In this document: in pieces, positions 1 through 10,894 of the stretch
How positions within the stretch are numbered: position 1 is the first letter of the stretch
How the letters are laid out: each line of letters starts with the position of its first letter
From: Neocallimastix lanati (nom. inval.)
Taxonomy: Eukaryota; Neocallimastigomycota; Neocallimastigomycetes; Neocallimastigales; Neocallimastigaceae
Reading direction: 5' to 3'
Length of the DNA stretch: 64,000 nt
Assembly: GCA_016946835.1 (NCBI GenBank)
Contig: JACVTC010000267.1
Coordinates: 1 to 64,000, forward strand
The notes under the pieces: model-generated
The model's database searches: none
What the model was told of the DNA's origin: nothing
The model's input: only the letters and a program-made list of their open reading frames with translations
Position numbers and translations under genes: made by a program

Positions 1-230
1 TTTTATATATTGATAATTAAAAATTTATATATTATATTTTAACTTTTTATTATAAAATTTTATATCGAAATGTTTTATTTTATATTGAAAAATATTTTAT
101 TTTATTAAAAACCTTTATATTAGAATAGTATTTTTATTTTTATTTGAATATTTTAACAGATTGTAATAAAAATTATAGCCAATTAAATAAATTCTTATTA
201 GTAATATTTTAGATATTTTTAAATAAATAA

Positions 231-285
<55 letters not shown>

Positions 286-602
286 TTTTATTAATATTAT
301 AAATGTATTTTATTTATATTGTTATAATTAAATTTTATATAATTAATTATAAAAATCAATTTAAATTTAATAGTTTTTAAAAAAAAAAATAAATAAAATG
401 TAATTTAGTGGCAAGAACAACTTTTATGCCTTGAAAAAAAATATAAATAGTTGTAAATTTTGCTACTAATTTTTAAATATCATCGAATAAAATCAAATAA
501 AATCAAATAAATTTAATAAAATAAATAAATAAAATAAATAAATAAATAAATAAAATTTGTGTTTCTTACTTTATTTTTATTTAATTCTCTAAAACCTTAA
601 CA
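1..602 (+). repeat. 3' part of an older LTR (gypsy family 1)
   Basis: This stretch matches the second half of the LTR at 607-1479 almost throughout: the same A-tract position, the same GGCAAGAACAAC block and the same end CTTAACA. It differs by small indels and by a different lead-in to the A-tract, so it is a diverged copy rather than part of the same element. It ends at 602 and is followed by TTTA and then the next LTR. Its 5' part lies outside the window. Confidence 0.85.
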
Positions 603-606
603 TTTA

Positions 607-1098
607 TGATAAGAATGTACTAAATAATGCATTCTTAATTAAATCTACGATTTATTTCTAATACATTATGTGTACATTATTATTTTTGTACTTTAATAAA
701 TTTTTAAATTCAAAGATTAAAAATTAGATCAAAAATTATATTAAACTTTATAATTTTTATATTAAATCTTATATTAATAGTAATATTTTTATATATTTAA
801 AACTTATATTAACAATATTAATAATAAATCTTATTTTTTTATTTTTATATTAATAATGAAAATTTGTATTAATAATATTTTTATATATTGATAATTAAAA
901 ATTTATATATTATATTTTAACTTTTATTATAAAATTTTATATCGAAATGTTTTATTTTATATTGAAAAATATTTTATTTTATTAAAAACCTTTATATTAG
1001 AATAGTATTTTTATTTTTATTTGAATATTTTAACAGATTGTAATAAAAATTTTAGCCAATTAAATAAATTCTTATTAGTAATATTTTAGATAGATTAG

Positions 1099-1156
<58 letters not shown>

Positions 1157-1479
1157 TATTAATATTATAAATGTATTTTATTTATATTGTTATAATTAAA
1201 TTTTATATAATTGATTATAAAAATCAATTTAAATTTAATAGTTTTTATATATAAAAAGAAAAATAATAATAAAATGTAATTTAGTGGCAAGAACAACTTT
1301 TATGCCTTGAAAAAAAAGTATAAATAGTTGTAAATTTTGCTACTAATTTTTAAATATCATCAAATAAAATAAAATAAAATAAAATAAAATCAAATAAATT
1401 TATAAATAAAAATAATAAATAAATAAATAAAATTTGTGTTTCCTTACTTTATTTTATTTAATTCTCTAAAACCTTAACA
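607..1479 (+). repeat. 5' LTR of gypsy element
   Basis: An 873-bp direct repeat of 7884-8754, TGATAAG...CTTAACA. It contains a 54-nt A homopolymer (1099-1152) and a TATAAATAG motif near 1319 that could be the U3/R promoter, followed by short AAATA tandem repeats. Confidence 0.93.
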
Positions 1480-1485
1480 TTTATA

Positions 1486-1502
1486 TGGTGGAGATATCGG
1501 GG
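1486..1502 (+). promoter_or_regulatory. Primer-binding site of gypsy element
   Basis: TGGTGGAGATATCGGGG begins six bases after the LTR end. TGG at the start is what a tRNA 3' CCA end would pair with. The gag-only element at 8759 has a closely similar site (TGGTGGAGA shared), suggesting the same or a related primer tRNA. Confidence 0.75.
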
Positions 1503-1571
1503 AATTAAATAGAAATAATAGTAAATAACATAGATTTTTTTTTTTAATTTTTTTTTTTATTTTATATTGAT

Positions 1572-1617
1572 AAACAAGTAAGTCGTTAATCCTTTGATTA
1601 ACCCATGGCGCTTGTTT
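1572..1617 (+). other. Nested hairpin in retroelement leader
   Basis: AAACAAG (1572-1578) pairs with CTTGTTT (1611-1617), and inside it GTTAATC (1585-1591) pairs with GATTAAC (1596-1602) around a four-base loop. It lies about 90 nt after the 5' LTR, where packaging or dimerisation signals are found in other retroelements. That role is inference. Confidence 0.5.
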
Positions 1618-2514
1618 GATATATATATATAAAAAAAAAAATTTTTTTTTTAAATAAGTAAAATTAAGATTCTAAAAAAACAAATTTTGTAAAATTATAA
1701 CAAGGAGCGGATAGAGCTCATACACAGTGTATTCTCAGATAGCAACAAATTAACTCTATTCATAGTAGGTTATTGAATAGTAGTTAATTTGGAGATTAAT
1801 TGGAAAGTAGACGAAGGTATTTGGTTACCGACCCGGTAATAATAGTTCAACCTTCAACGTTTCAACACACGAAGGTGCGGGTACTTTCCAAGCACTGGCG
1901 AATAAGGAGCTTACGTCACCGAAGGCGTAAGATTGTTTTTTTTATATAATTTTTTTTTACTTTTCTTTGTGCTAGTTATAAGGCACTTTATTATATAAAG
2001 TATCAGACTTTGGCTAACTTCGCCATTTAAAATTTTTTTTATTTTTTTTTATTACTGGTACTTTATTTGTTATATAATTCCTGTAATAGAATCTTAATTT
2101 ACTTTGAAAATATTGTGTTTTTAGTTAATTTTTATTAGTTAATAAAAATATTATTGAATACTTTTAAAATTTTTTTTATTCCGTACATAGATTATCGGAT
2201 TAAGTTTATCCTACGTAGTAATTGGGCTAGTGGGCTCTGAACTGCTATATTTTATATTGAATATAGTAATCGTGGCACACGCGTGGCATGACACCATTAG
2301 GTAAGCTGCACGTCAGACAGTGTGTACTATCAGATTGTACGACAATAAAGATTATTTTTTTTGTATTTAATAATTATAATTAATTAATAATTTTATTAGC
2401 TATAACAATACAATATTTATCGTTTAAAAAGAAAAATTTTTGAAAGGTGAAAATAATAAATAAAACTTTGCTTCTAAATTTATTACTACAAATATACTAA
2501 ATTACAAAATTCAA

Positions 2515-2785
2515 GTGGTCAATAAAGATTTCGAGCTTGAAAAATATTCTATTAAGTTGTCGATAAAGATTTCGAACTTAAAATTATTCTATTAAGTTGT
2601 CGATAAAGATTTCGAACTTAAAATTATTTCATTGAATTGTCGATAAAGATTTCGAACTTAAAATTATTCTATTAAATTGTCGATAAAGATTTCGAACTTA
2701 AAATTATTCTAAAAAAAGTAGTCGAAAAGAACCTCGTGCTTTATAATTTCTACTAAGTTGTCGATAAGGATTTCGAGCTTATACT
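2515..2785 (+). repeat. 40-bp tandem repeats in gag leader
   Basis: Four near-perfect 40-bp units start at 2561, 2601, 2641 and 2681, each with the core GATAAAGATTTCGAACTTA. Degenerate units sit at about 2520, 2722 and 2761. Within a unit AAGTT...TCGA can pair with TCGAACTT, so the transcript would carry a row of small hairpins upstream of gag. Confidence 0.8.
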
Positions 2786-2961
2786 TACTAAAGAAAGCAA
2801 ATAAAATTATTATTTTCAAAAATTACTAAGATATATTGTTTTAAAATTTGATTCGATATTAAATTACTTGTTAAATTATATTTTTAAAGTTGGACTTTCA
2901 AATTTATTCGTATTTAATAACCTCGTTAATTTACAATAAAAAATTATTAACTAAAAACGAA

Positions 2962-3867
2962 ATGTCTACTAAAAGTACTTTAAGTTTTAAAGAATTAAAG
3001 AAAGAATTACGAGACATAGTGAAGCTTAGCAAGGACAATTTAGATATAAAGTCCTGGGCTACTGAATTAAAACTTTGGATCAAGATACAAGGTATCACAG
3101 ATCCGGAAACAATATTTAATGCTTGTTTACTTACCAGCTCTGGTGAAGTACAACGCGTTATTGAAGATTTGGGAGAAGATAGTGATGATGAAAGTGATGA
3201 TTCATCAGATGAAGAAGAAGATGATGAAGAAGAAAATGTTGATGATGATAAATTTCCTTCTCTTGAAAAAATTATTTCAAGTCTTGAAAATTTTTACGGT
3301 ATTAAAGAAGACCAAAATTTACTTCTTAAAGAACTTCGTGCAATGCGAATTAAAAGAAACGAAAAGATTAAAGACTTTAATGTAAGATATAGAACTTTGT
3401 ACACTAAACTTGATAAAAAGAGAAGAAAGCGCATTGGTGTACTAGATTATATTGATTCTATTCAAAATAATTATGAAGCCTGGAAGAAATTATCCCTTAA
3501 AGATGATATAAGTATGGAGAAAGCTTTCAAAATTGCCGAGAAAGTAGATAGACTTTCTGTAAGGAACAATAATATTAATACCTATAATGTTAATAATTCC
3601 CAGCATAATCAAAATAATCAAAACAGTACTACTTCAAGACTTTATCCTAAAAGAAGAAACGAAACTTTCCAAACAAGTCAAACAAATAATAAACTGAAAC
3701 CTCAAGATATTATAGAAGAATCAACCCAGAAAATGAGAAATTTATCTGTTAAAACTTGCTTCTTCTGTAAGGAAGAAGGTCATTACTCATACTATTGCCC
3801 TCAATTAAATAAGATTATGGAAAAAAATAAAAAAGAAATATATTCCAAAAAGTCTTTAAACTTCTAA
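2962..3867 (+). CDS. gag: Gag polyprotein of gypsy element
   Basis: Capsid/nucleocapsid precursor that would coat element RNA in cytoplasmic particles. I chose the ATG at 2962; the frame is open further upstream but has no ATG there. The protein is 301 residues: a charged capsid-like region, an acidic Asp/Glu run near residues 73-93, an Asn/Gln-rich linker, and a zinc knuckle of the form C-x2-C-x4-H-x4-C (CFFCKEEGHYSYYC) near the C-terminus. The stop at 3865-3867 lies four bases after a TTTAAAC slippery heptamer, so a fraction of ribosomes should continue into pol in the -1 frame. The family assignment rests on the zinc knuckle and its position before pol. Confidence 0.88.
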   Translation: MSTKSTLSFKELKKELRDIVKLSKDNLDIKSWATELKLWIKIQGITDPETIFNACLLTSSGEVQRVIEDLGEDSDDESDDSSDEEEDDEEENVDDDKFPSLEKIISSLENFYGIKEDQNLLLKELRAMRIKRNEKIKDFNVRYRTLYTKLDKKRRKRIGVLDYIDSIQNNYEAWKKLSLKDDISMEKAFKIAEKVDRLSVRNNNINTYNVNNSQHNQNNQNSTTSRLYPKRRNETFQTSQTNNKLKPQDIIEESTQKMRNLSVKTCFFCKEEGHYSYYCPQLNKIMEKNKKEIYSKKSLNF

Positions 3868-3888
3868 ATGGGAGCAGAAGCACTCCCA
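3855..3888 (+). promoter_or_regulatory. -1 ribosomal frameshift signal (gag-pol)
   Basis: The gag reading is T TTA AAC (3855-3861), which fits the X XXY YYZ rule exactly. After a 7-nt spacer containing the gag stop comes a hairpin: TGGGAG (3869-3874), an 8-nt loop, CTCCCA (3883-3888). The pol frame is gag minus one and is open through this point. Heptamer, spacer and stem-loop all match known -1 frameshift sites. Confidence 0.8.
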
Positions 3889-4049
3889 ATGACAAAACAA
3901 TAGCTTCATTAAATAATTTACAAAATAATACTTTTACTAAGAATACTCCAATTGATAATAATTCCTTTAATGAAGAATCTGAAGAATCTGATTTTAGTGA
4001 CACAACTGAAAGTGAGGATGATATCATTATAAATGCTATAAAAAGAAAA

Positions 4050-7000
4050 ATGAATGATAATAACAGCGAAAAAGAAGAAAATAATTCCAAGAAAGTACAT
4101 AAAAGTTTAAAAGATAATCCACGTCCTTTCGCAACTCCTGCTTTAAGAAAGAAGAAAGAAAATGAGCTACATAATAAACCAAATAAAGTTTATAAAAATC
4201 AAATACTTCCTTCAATTTTAACTCAACCAAATATTAACAAAGAAAAACAAAAAGAAAAGGAATTAAGAAAAATAACAAGAGTAAGAGAAAGTAAAGAAGA
4301 AAACAACAATTATTCATCAAAAGGAAAGGAAAAAGTTGAATCTGAAGATATACTCGTAATCGATAATGAAATAGAAGATCTAGAAATGAATAAAGATAAT
4401 CAACAAAATAAAACTAATACTTTGGAAAAATTAATTTCAACAAAAACTAAAGAAACTAATAATGGAAATACTCAGTTAGTAAAAAGGAATATTAAAATGA
4501 TGAATAATAAAGAACCTTACAATATTATGGATGATTTAAATAATCTTAAATCCAGTATTACGATAGGTCAACTCTTGAATGCATGTCCGAAAATTCGTTC
4601 ACAATTAACTCAAGGTTTAAAGTTAGAAAAGTCTAAAATAATTGGGACTGTAGACAATGTAATAGCACGAACTTTATTAGTAAATAACTATGATCATAGC
4701 TACATAAGTAAAAGTAATGAAGTAGCCGAAGAAGACTTAGCAATGGTTGATGCAAGTGTTGACGGAGTACTAGGAAAACTTTTAATTGATTCTTGTAGTA
4801 ACCTAAGCATCGTTACTAAGCAGTATTTTGATAAATTACCTGGTGAATATGAAACAGTTGGAAAAAGTCGTGGAAGAATCCAACTAGCAACACAAGATGA
4901 AGAATACTCGGAAGGAATTATTGTTCGATTACCAGTAAAAATTAATAATTATGAATTTAATGCGGACTTTAGAATTATTGAGAAAGAAGACTCTTTTTAT
5001 GATATGTTAATAAACTTTAAAACTCAAATCGATCATTGTTTATTTATTCATCCGACCTTAAACAGTTTATGTAAACTTTTGTCAGAAAGTGAATACGAAG
5101 AAATAGCTAAAATAAATAATCAATATTATGATGAAGAAAGTATAATCTGCACTATTAGAAAAGTTGAAGAAACGAATAATGAAAAGGAAATTATAAAGGA
5201 ATTAACTCCAATGGAATTTATTGAGAGTGATGAATTTTTAAGTACCTTAAATAAAGATTATAAAGAACAAATTATTAAAATTCTCAAAGAAATGATTGAC
5301 ATAGTTGCCACTTCAACAGAAGAACTAACTCCTTCTAAACTTTCACCACATAAGATCCGTTTGAAAGCAAATGCAAAGCCAGTAAAATTAAGAAGTTATA
5401 GGTTAACTAAATTAAAATCAGATATCTTAAAAGAAGAACTTACAAAGCTTATTAAGAAAGGATTGATAGAACCATCCTGTTCAGAATGGTCATCTCCAGT
5501 AGTACTCATTCTAAAACACAATGGAAAGTGGCGCTTGTGCATTGACTACCGAAAAGTCAATGATATGACAGAAAAAGATTCTTATTCAGTTCCATATATA
5601 GATGAAATTTTTGATAGTCTCGGAGGAGCTAAAATATTTACAACTCTTGATTTATTTTCTGGTTTTCACCAAATCTTAATGGATGAAGAAAGCGTTGAAG
5701 TAACCACTTTCACTACTAAGTTTGGAAATTATCAATTTAAGGTTATGCCTTTTGGACTTACTGGAGCTCCCTCAACCTTCCAAAGAGAAATGAATAAAAT
5801 TTTATTCCCTTTTATTGGTGAATTTGTTTATGTATTTATTGATGATGTTTTGATCTATTCAAAAAGTATCGAAGAACATTTAATTCATATTAAACAAGTA
5901 TTAGAAGTATTTAAAGAAAACAAGTTAAAAATTAATATTGAAAAGTGCCATTTTCTTCAAACTGAAGTTGATGTATTAGGTCACAAACTTACTACTAAAG
6001 GATTAAGTCCCATGGAAAGTAAGATAACAGCTATTAAGAAGTGGGAAGCCCCTTCATCACTTCATGAATTAAGATCATTTTTAGGAGCAGTGGGATATTA
6101 TCGTGATTTTATTCCTAAATATGCTCAAATTACCTCACCTTTATGTAAATTATTGAAAAAGAATACCAAATATGAATGGAATAAAGAACAACAAGAAAGC
6201 TTTGAACTCCTAAAAGAAAAATTAATCAATGCACCTATTCTAAAATTTCCGTCATTTGACAAACCTTTTATCATTAGAACTGATGCTTCGTATAATGGAA
6301 TTGGTGGAGTTCTTTTACAAAAAGAAGAAGAAACCGGTAAGGAGCATCCAATACACTTTATAAGTAGAAGTTTAAAGAAAGCTGAAAAGAATTATGGTAT
6401 TACCGATTTAGAAGGAACCGCTTTGTTTTACTGTATGACTAAATTTAAATCTTATATTGAAGGAAATCCATTACCTACAACTATTTACACAGATCATAAA
6501 CCATTAGTTGGTTTATTTAAGAATAAAGAACCTTTGAATGCAAGGCAAACAAGATGGTGTCTAACCGCTAGTATGCTCGGAATTAATATAAAATATGAAT
6601 CAGGCAAAAAGAATGTGTTAGCTGATGCTCTTTCAAGAATGAAAAGTAAGGAAGAGAGAAAGATATTATTAACAAAAATTACTAATGGAAATAATGAAGA
6701 ATTATTATCTAAAGTTATAAAGGAATTTATTAATGAAAAGTTTACTGTTATTGATGGTGAAGATTATTTTATCGACAATGGAAATTATAGAAAATTAATA
6801 ACGGACGAAAATGAAAGGTTTAAATTAATTTTAGAAGCTCATAATATTGGCCACGAAGGATATTACAAAACATATCAAAGACTTAAGAAAAACTTTTATT
6901 GGAATCATATGATTAAAGATATCAAAAGAATTGTTAGTAATTGTGAAAAATGCCAGTTAAATCGTCCTCAACCATATCCAGAACCAACCGAAATCCATCC

Positions 7001-7865
7001 AACTAAAGTGGAGGGTCCCTTTGTGCATTTAGGATTAGATATTATAGGACCGTTACCAAAAACAAGAAATAATAATCAATATATTATAGTAACTGTTGAT
7101 TACTTTACCAAATGGGTTGAAGCCGAACCCACTGAAAACATAACTTCCTCTGATATAATTAAATTTTTAATAAACGTTTTTGCAAGACATGGTGTGCCTC
7201 AAGTTATTACTACAGATAATGGAGTCCAATTCACTTCTGATATGACTAAAATCTTTCTTGATCTTTATGATGTTTATGTAAAATTCATAGCTACCTATCA
7301 CCCTGAATCCAATGGTCTCACTGAAAACCGAAATAAAGAAATTGGAAAATTACTTCGTTTATTAGGAAGGAAAAATCAAGATTGGGATGAAGTTTTACCT
7401 TCTGCTTTATGGGCACTTCGAACTACCAAAAACACAGCTACCGGACATTCTAGTTTTGAATTAGTATATGGAAGAGAAGACCAACAGCCTTATGATATAG
7501 CCATAAGAACAATTGAAAATGCAGGTAAATCGTATGATGAAATTTTAATGGAAAAATTTGTTCGTCATTATCAATGGACTAGAGAAGCATGCGAAAATGT
7601 GAAGAATGCTAACAAGTATTGGGCAACAAGACGAGAAGAACAAATAAGTATGAAAAAAGGAAAAGAATTAAAAGCTGGTGATCTTGTTCTTGTTAGAAAC
7701 TTTAGCCGCACTAAGCTAGAACCATATTACAATGGACCATTTAAAATTTTAAAAATTCAATTCAACACGGCAACCTTAATCGATCAGAAAACTGGGAAAC
7801 AACTCGATAGGAATGTTCATTTTAAAAATTTAGTAAAGTTTAACTCCGCTTACAGAGAAGCTTGA
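4050..7865 (+). CDS. pol: Pol polyprotein of gypsy element (PR-RT-RH-IN)
   Basis: Replicates and integrates the element. The first ATG in frame is 4050, but the frame is open back through the frameshift site at 3855-3861, so the natural product is probably a Gag-Pol fusion. Domains by residue from 4050: Lys/Asn/Glu-rich linker 1-220; aspartic protease near 246 (LLIDSCSN, DSC in place of the usual D-S/T-G); RT about 440-640 with the FIDD catalytic motif near 596; RNase H from about 744 (TDAS); integrase with an HHCC zinc site near 930 and catalytic D (LDII, about 995), D (TDNG, about 1055) and E (TENR, about 1092). No chromodomain is visible. The protease DSC deviation is the only odd catalytic residue; the rest looks functional. 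Confidence 0.93.
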   Translation: MNDNNSEKEENNSKKVHKSLKDNPRPFATPALRKKKENELHNKPNKVYKNQILPSILTQPNINKEKQKEKELRKITRVRESKEENNNYSSKGKEKVESEDILVIDNEIEDLEMNKDNQQNKTNTLEKLISTKTKETNNGNTQLVKRNIKMMNNKEPYNIMDDLNNLKSSITIGQLLNACPKIRSQLTQGLKLEKSKIIGTVDNVIARTLLVNNYDHSYISKSNEVAEEDLAMVDASVDGVLGKLLIDSCSNLSIVTKQYFDKLPGEYETVGKSRGRIQLATQDEEYSEGIIVRLPVKINNYEFNADFRIIEKEDSFYDMLINFKTQIDHCLFIHPTLNSLCKLLSESEYEEIAKINNQYYDEESIICTIRKVEETNNEKEIIKELTPMEFIESDEFLSTLNKDYKEQIIKILKEMIDIVATSTEELTPSKLSPHKIRLKANAKPVKLRSYRLTKLKSDILKEELTKLIKKGLIEPSCSEWSSPVVLILKHNGKWRLCIDYRKVNDMTEKDSYSVPYIDEIFDSLGGAKIFTTLDLFSGFHQILMDEESVEVTTFTTKFGNYQFKVMPFGLTGAPSTFQREMNKILFPFIGEFVYVFIDDVLIYSKSIEEHLIHIKQVLEVFKENKLKINIEKCHFLQTEVDVLGHKLTTKGLSPMESKITAIKKWEAPSSLHELRSFLGAVGYYRDFIPKYAQITSPLCKLLKKNTKYEWNKEQQESFELLKEKLINAPILKFPSFDKPFIIRTDASYNGIGGVLLQKEEETGKEHPIHFISRSLKKAEKNYGITDLEGTALFYCMTKFKSYIEGNPLPTTIYTDHKPLVGLFKNKEPLNARQTRWCLTASMLGINIKYESGKKNVLADALSRMKSKEERKILLTKITNGNNEELLSKVIKEFINEKFTVIDGEDYFIDNGNYRKLITDENERFKLILEAHNIGHEGYYKTYQRLKKNFYWNHMIKDIKRIVSNCEKCQLNRPQPYPEPTEIHPTKVEGPFVHLGLDIIGPLPKTRNNNQYIIVTVDYFTKWVEAEPTENITSSDIIKFLINVFARHGVPQVITTDNGVQFTSDMTKIFLDLYDVYVKFIATYHPESNGLTENRNKEIGKLLRLLGRKNQDWDEVLPSALWALRTTKNTATGHSSFELVYGREDQQPYDIAIRTIENAGKSYDEILMEKFVRHYQWTREACENVKNANKYWATRREEQISMKKGKELKAGDLVLVRNFSRTKLEPYYNGPFKILKIQFNTATLIDQKTGKQLDRNVHFKNLVKFNSAYREA

Positions 7866-7883
7866 GTCTTCGTCGGGGCATCT

Positions 7884-8375
7884 TGATAAGAATGTACTAA
7901 ATAATGCATTCTTAATTAAATCTACGATTTATTTCTAATACATTATGTGTACATTATTATTTTTGTACTTTAATAAATTTTTAAATTCAAAGATTAAAAA
8001 TTAGATCAAAAATTATATTAAACTTTATAATTTTTATATTAAATCTTATATTAATAGTAATATTTTTATATATTTAAAACTTATATTAACAATATTAATA
8101 ATAAATCTTATTTTTTTATTTTTATATTAATAATGAAAATTTGTATTAATAATATTTTTATATATTGATAATTAAAAATTTATATATTATATTTTAACTT
8201 TTATTATAAAATTTTATATCGAAATGTTTTATTTTATATTGAAAAATATTTTATTTTATTAAAAACCTTTATATTAGAATAGTATTTTTATTTTTATTTG
8301 AATATTTTAACAGATTGTAATAAAAATTTTAGCCAATTAAATAAATTCTTATTAGTAATATTTTAGATAGATTAG

Positions 8376-8431
<56 letters not shown>

Positions 8432-8754
8432 TATTAATATTATAAATGTATTTTATTTATATTGTTATAATTAAATTTTATATAATTGATTATAAAAATC
8501 AATTTAAATTTAATAGTTTTTATATATAAAAAGAAAAATAATAATAAAATGTAATTTAGTGGCAAGAACAACTTTTATGCCTTGAAAAAAAAGTATAAAT
8601 AGTTGTAAATTTTGCTACTAATTTTTAAATATCATCAAATAAAATAAAATAAAATAAAATAAAATCAAATAAATTTATAAATAAAAATAATAAATAAATA
8701 AATAAAATTTGTGTTTCCTTACTTTATTTTATTTAATTCTCTAAAACCTTAACA
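7884..8754 (+). repeat. 3' LTR of gypsy element
   Basis: 871 bp, identical to the 5' LTR except that its A-tract (8376-8427) is two bases shorter. It is preceded by a G-rich stretch (CGGGGCATCT) that may act as the polypurine tract. Confidence 0.93.
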
Positions 8755-8758
8755 TTTA

Positions 8759-9224
8759 TGATACGTGACCACTATAAAAATGGTATTTAGGTAGATTCTT
8801 TAGGTTAAAGAAATACTTAAATATTATTGGTCAATAATAATTTTATAATAATATATATAATTTTAGAATAATAATTATTAAACGGAGAATTCTTTTATTT
8901 ATAAGTATATACTTATGATAAATTAATTCACATAAATAGCTATTTTTATATTTTATTTTAGTATAGTTAAAAAGAGATATTATGTATATTTGAGATAATT
9001 AATTATAATATTTATATAAGAGAGTAATAATAATAATTTATGTAATAATTAATAATTAATAATAAATAAAGAGAACATTAAAAAGATATATTTATTACTT
9101 TATTTTGTATTATTGTATGTGTTATTTCTAATTAATATTAGAATATATTATTTTGTCATAATTCCTTATTGTCATTGCCCATAAATAAATATTAATTTAG
9201 ATACATAAATAAAATATCGTATCA
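8759..9224 (+). repeat. 5' LTR of gag-only element
   Basis: 466-bp direct repeat of 11189-11654, TGATACG...CGTATCA. Confidence 0.92.
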
Positions 9225-9228
9225 AATT

Positions 9229-9246
9229 TGGTGGAGAATCCGGGCG
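9229..9246 (+). promoter_or_regulatory. Primer-binding site of gag-only element
   Basis: TGGTGGAGAATCCGGGCG starts four bases after the LTR. It shares TGGTGGAGA with the site at 1486. Confidence 0.7.
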
Positions 9247-9448
9247 TGACAATAGCAAAATAATATGAAAATAATATTAATAAAATAATACGTCTATATA
9301 ATAAATATTATTTAGTATGTATATAAAAAGAATTTAATTAGTTTAAATTAGTTACTAATAATTATAATAGTAATAGTTATAATAATATTAAATTGAAATA
9401 GAAAATTATAATAAAAAATTATATAAGAATAAATAAAATTTTTTAAAG

Positions 9449-10894
9449 ATGAATGTTTTTAAGATATTAAATACGTTACCATTACTAGAAAATTATAATA
9501 ATGATATTAATGAATGGATAGAAGAATTAACTGAGTTATTTGAATTATGGAATATAAAAGAACACGAAAGAAGATTTATTTTATGTAAAGAATGTGTAAA
9601 TAAAGAAATTAGGTATGTTCTTGATGAATTAAAGGAAAAAAATAATCAGGTTCCTAGCTTAAAAGAAATAAAAATAGCCTTAGAAGAATATCTAGAAATG
9701 ACATCAAGTGTAAAATATTGGAACTTAATTAATTTAAAAATTAATTCAAATGAATCAATTAGTAATTTTAATTATAAATACTTAAGAAAATATAATGATA
9801 TTGATAGTAATATAAAGAAATTAATTACTGTTAATAATTATGTTAATTCAATCAGGTCCAGAATATATCCTTGTTTAAGAATATTAGAAGAAGAAATCGA
9901 AGATATAAAAGAAGCTATCAAATATGCAGAAAAAGTTGAAAGAATTGAAAAGAAATTAAATTTAAATTTAAATAATATTTATAAGAATAATAATCAAAAA
10001 TGGAATAATAATAATTGCAAAATGAATAAATTAAATAGTAATAAAAACAATAAGAATAATAAAATTATGTGCTTTAGATGCTATGAGTTAGGTCATAAAG
10101 CAATTAATTGTAGACACTCGTTTAAAGAATTAGCGGAATTAGAAAGAACTGGAATTTTGGAAATAAATAAAAGAAGAAATTTTATACCTGGAATCCATAA
10201 TAATTATAATTATAAATTTAATTCATATGATAGAAATAAAAACTATAATAATTATTATCGTAGAAATTATAATTTAAATAGTAATATTACTGAAAATTAT
10301 CATAATATGACTAGTTTTGGTAAAAAGCATAATGTGAATAGAGAAATTTATAGAAATAATTATAATTTAAATAATAATTTTGGTAATAATAATTATAATA
10401 ATTTAAATAATTATCTAAATAAAAGTAATTATGATTTAAATAAAAATTTTGGTACCAATAACAATAACAGTAGTTTAAATGAGAATATGAATACAAAAAA
10501 AAATAGAATATACAATAATCATGGTATAAATTATAATATGCAAGGAAATAAAGATGTAAATATTGGAAATGAAATTAATTTCAACAATAATTTAAATACT
10601 AATTGTGTAGAAAATACATTTAATTCAAATATAGATAATACTCAAGATAATATAATTGGAAATAATATAAATAAAAACAATAATGGATATAGTAGAAACA
10701 TAAATTCATTAGGAAATAATAATAGTTTTAATAATAACAATACTAATAACAATACTAATTATACAAATAACGAAAATAAAAATGTTAATAATATTAACGA
10801 AATGAATTATAATAAAAACAATAATAACAATAACAATAACAATAACAATAATAATAATAAAAATAATAATAATAGAAATAAAAAAAATAAATAA
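9449..10894 (+). CDS. gag: Gag-like protein with Asn-rich tail
   Basis: 481 residues. The first 170 are a helical, charged capsid-like region typical of retrotransposon gag. A zinc knuckle C-x2-C-x4-H-x4-C (CFRCYELGHKAINC) follows at about residue 208. The remaining 250 residues are dominated by Asn, with Tyr, Lys and Leu, and end in a nearly pure Asn run encoded by AAT/AAC repeats. It is the only protein of its element. It could form particles that package this RNA, or co-assemble with another element's Gag; that is inference. The Asn tail is unusually long for a Gag, and similar Asn-rich debris lies at 23729-24881. Confidence 0.85.
   Translation: MNVFKILNTLPLLENYNNDINEWIEELTELFELWNIKEHERRFILCKECVNKEIRYVLDELKEKNNQVPSLKEIKIALEEYLEMTSSVKYWNLINLKINSNESISNFNYKYLRKYNDIDSNIKKLITVNNYVNSIRSRIYPCLRILEEEIEDIKEAIKYAEKVERIEKKLNLNLNNIYKNNNQKWNNNNCKMNKLNSNKNNKNNKIMCFRCYELGHKAINCRHSFKELAELERTGILEINKRRNFIPGIHNNYNYKFNSYDRNKNYNNYYRRNYNLNSNITENYHNMTSFGKKHNVNREIYRNNYNLNNNFGNNNYNNLNNYLNKSNYDLNKNFGTNNNNSSLNENMNTKKNRIYNNHGINYNMQGNKDVNIGNEINFNNNLNTNCVENTFNSNIDNTQDNIIGNNINKNNNGYSRNINSLGNNNSFNNNNTNNNTNYTNNENKNVNNINEMNYNKNNNNNNNNNNNNNNKNNNNRNKKNK

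Larger units (their letters stand above)
607..8754 (+). mobile_element. Full-length Ty3/gypsy LTR retrotransposon
   Basis: The LTRs at 607-1479 and 7884-8754 differ only in the length of an A-tract (54 versus 52 A), so insertion was recent. They start TGATAAG and end CTTAACA, an imperfect inverted repeat. TTTA flanks both sides (603-606 and 8755-8758), a 4-bp target duplication. Order inside: primer-binding site, a structured leader of about 1.4 kb, gag (2962-3867), pol (protease, RT, RNase H, integrase; to 7865), then the 3' LTR 18 nt after the pol stop. The domain order RT-RNase H-integrase is that of Ty3/gypsy (Metaviridae-type) elements. It appears coding-competent. Confidence 0.93.

Noticed and set aside
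10311-10496. Tyr/Asn-rich minus-strand frame
   Set aside because: It is the antisense shadow of the Asn-rich gag tail.
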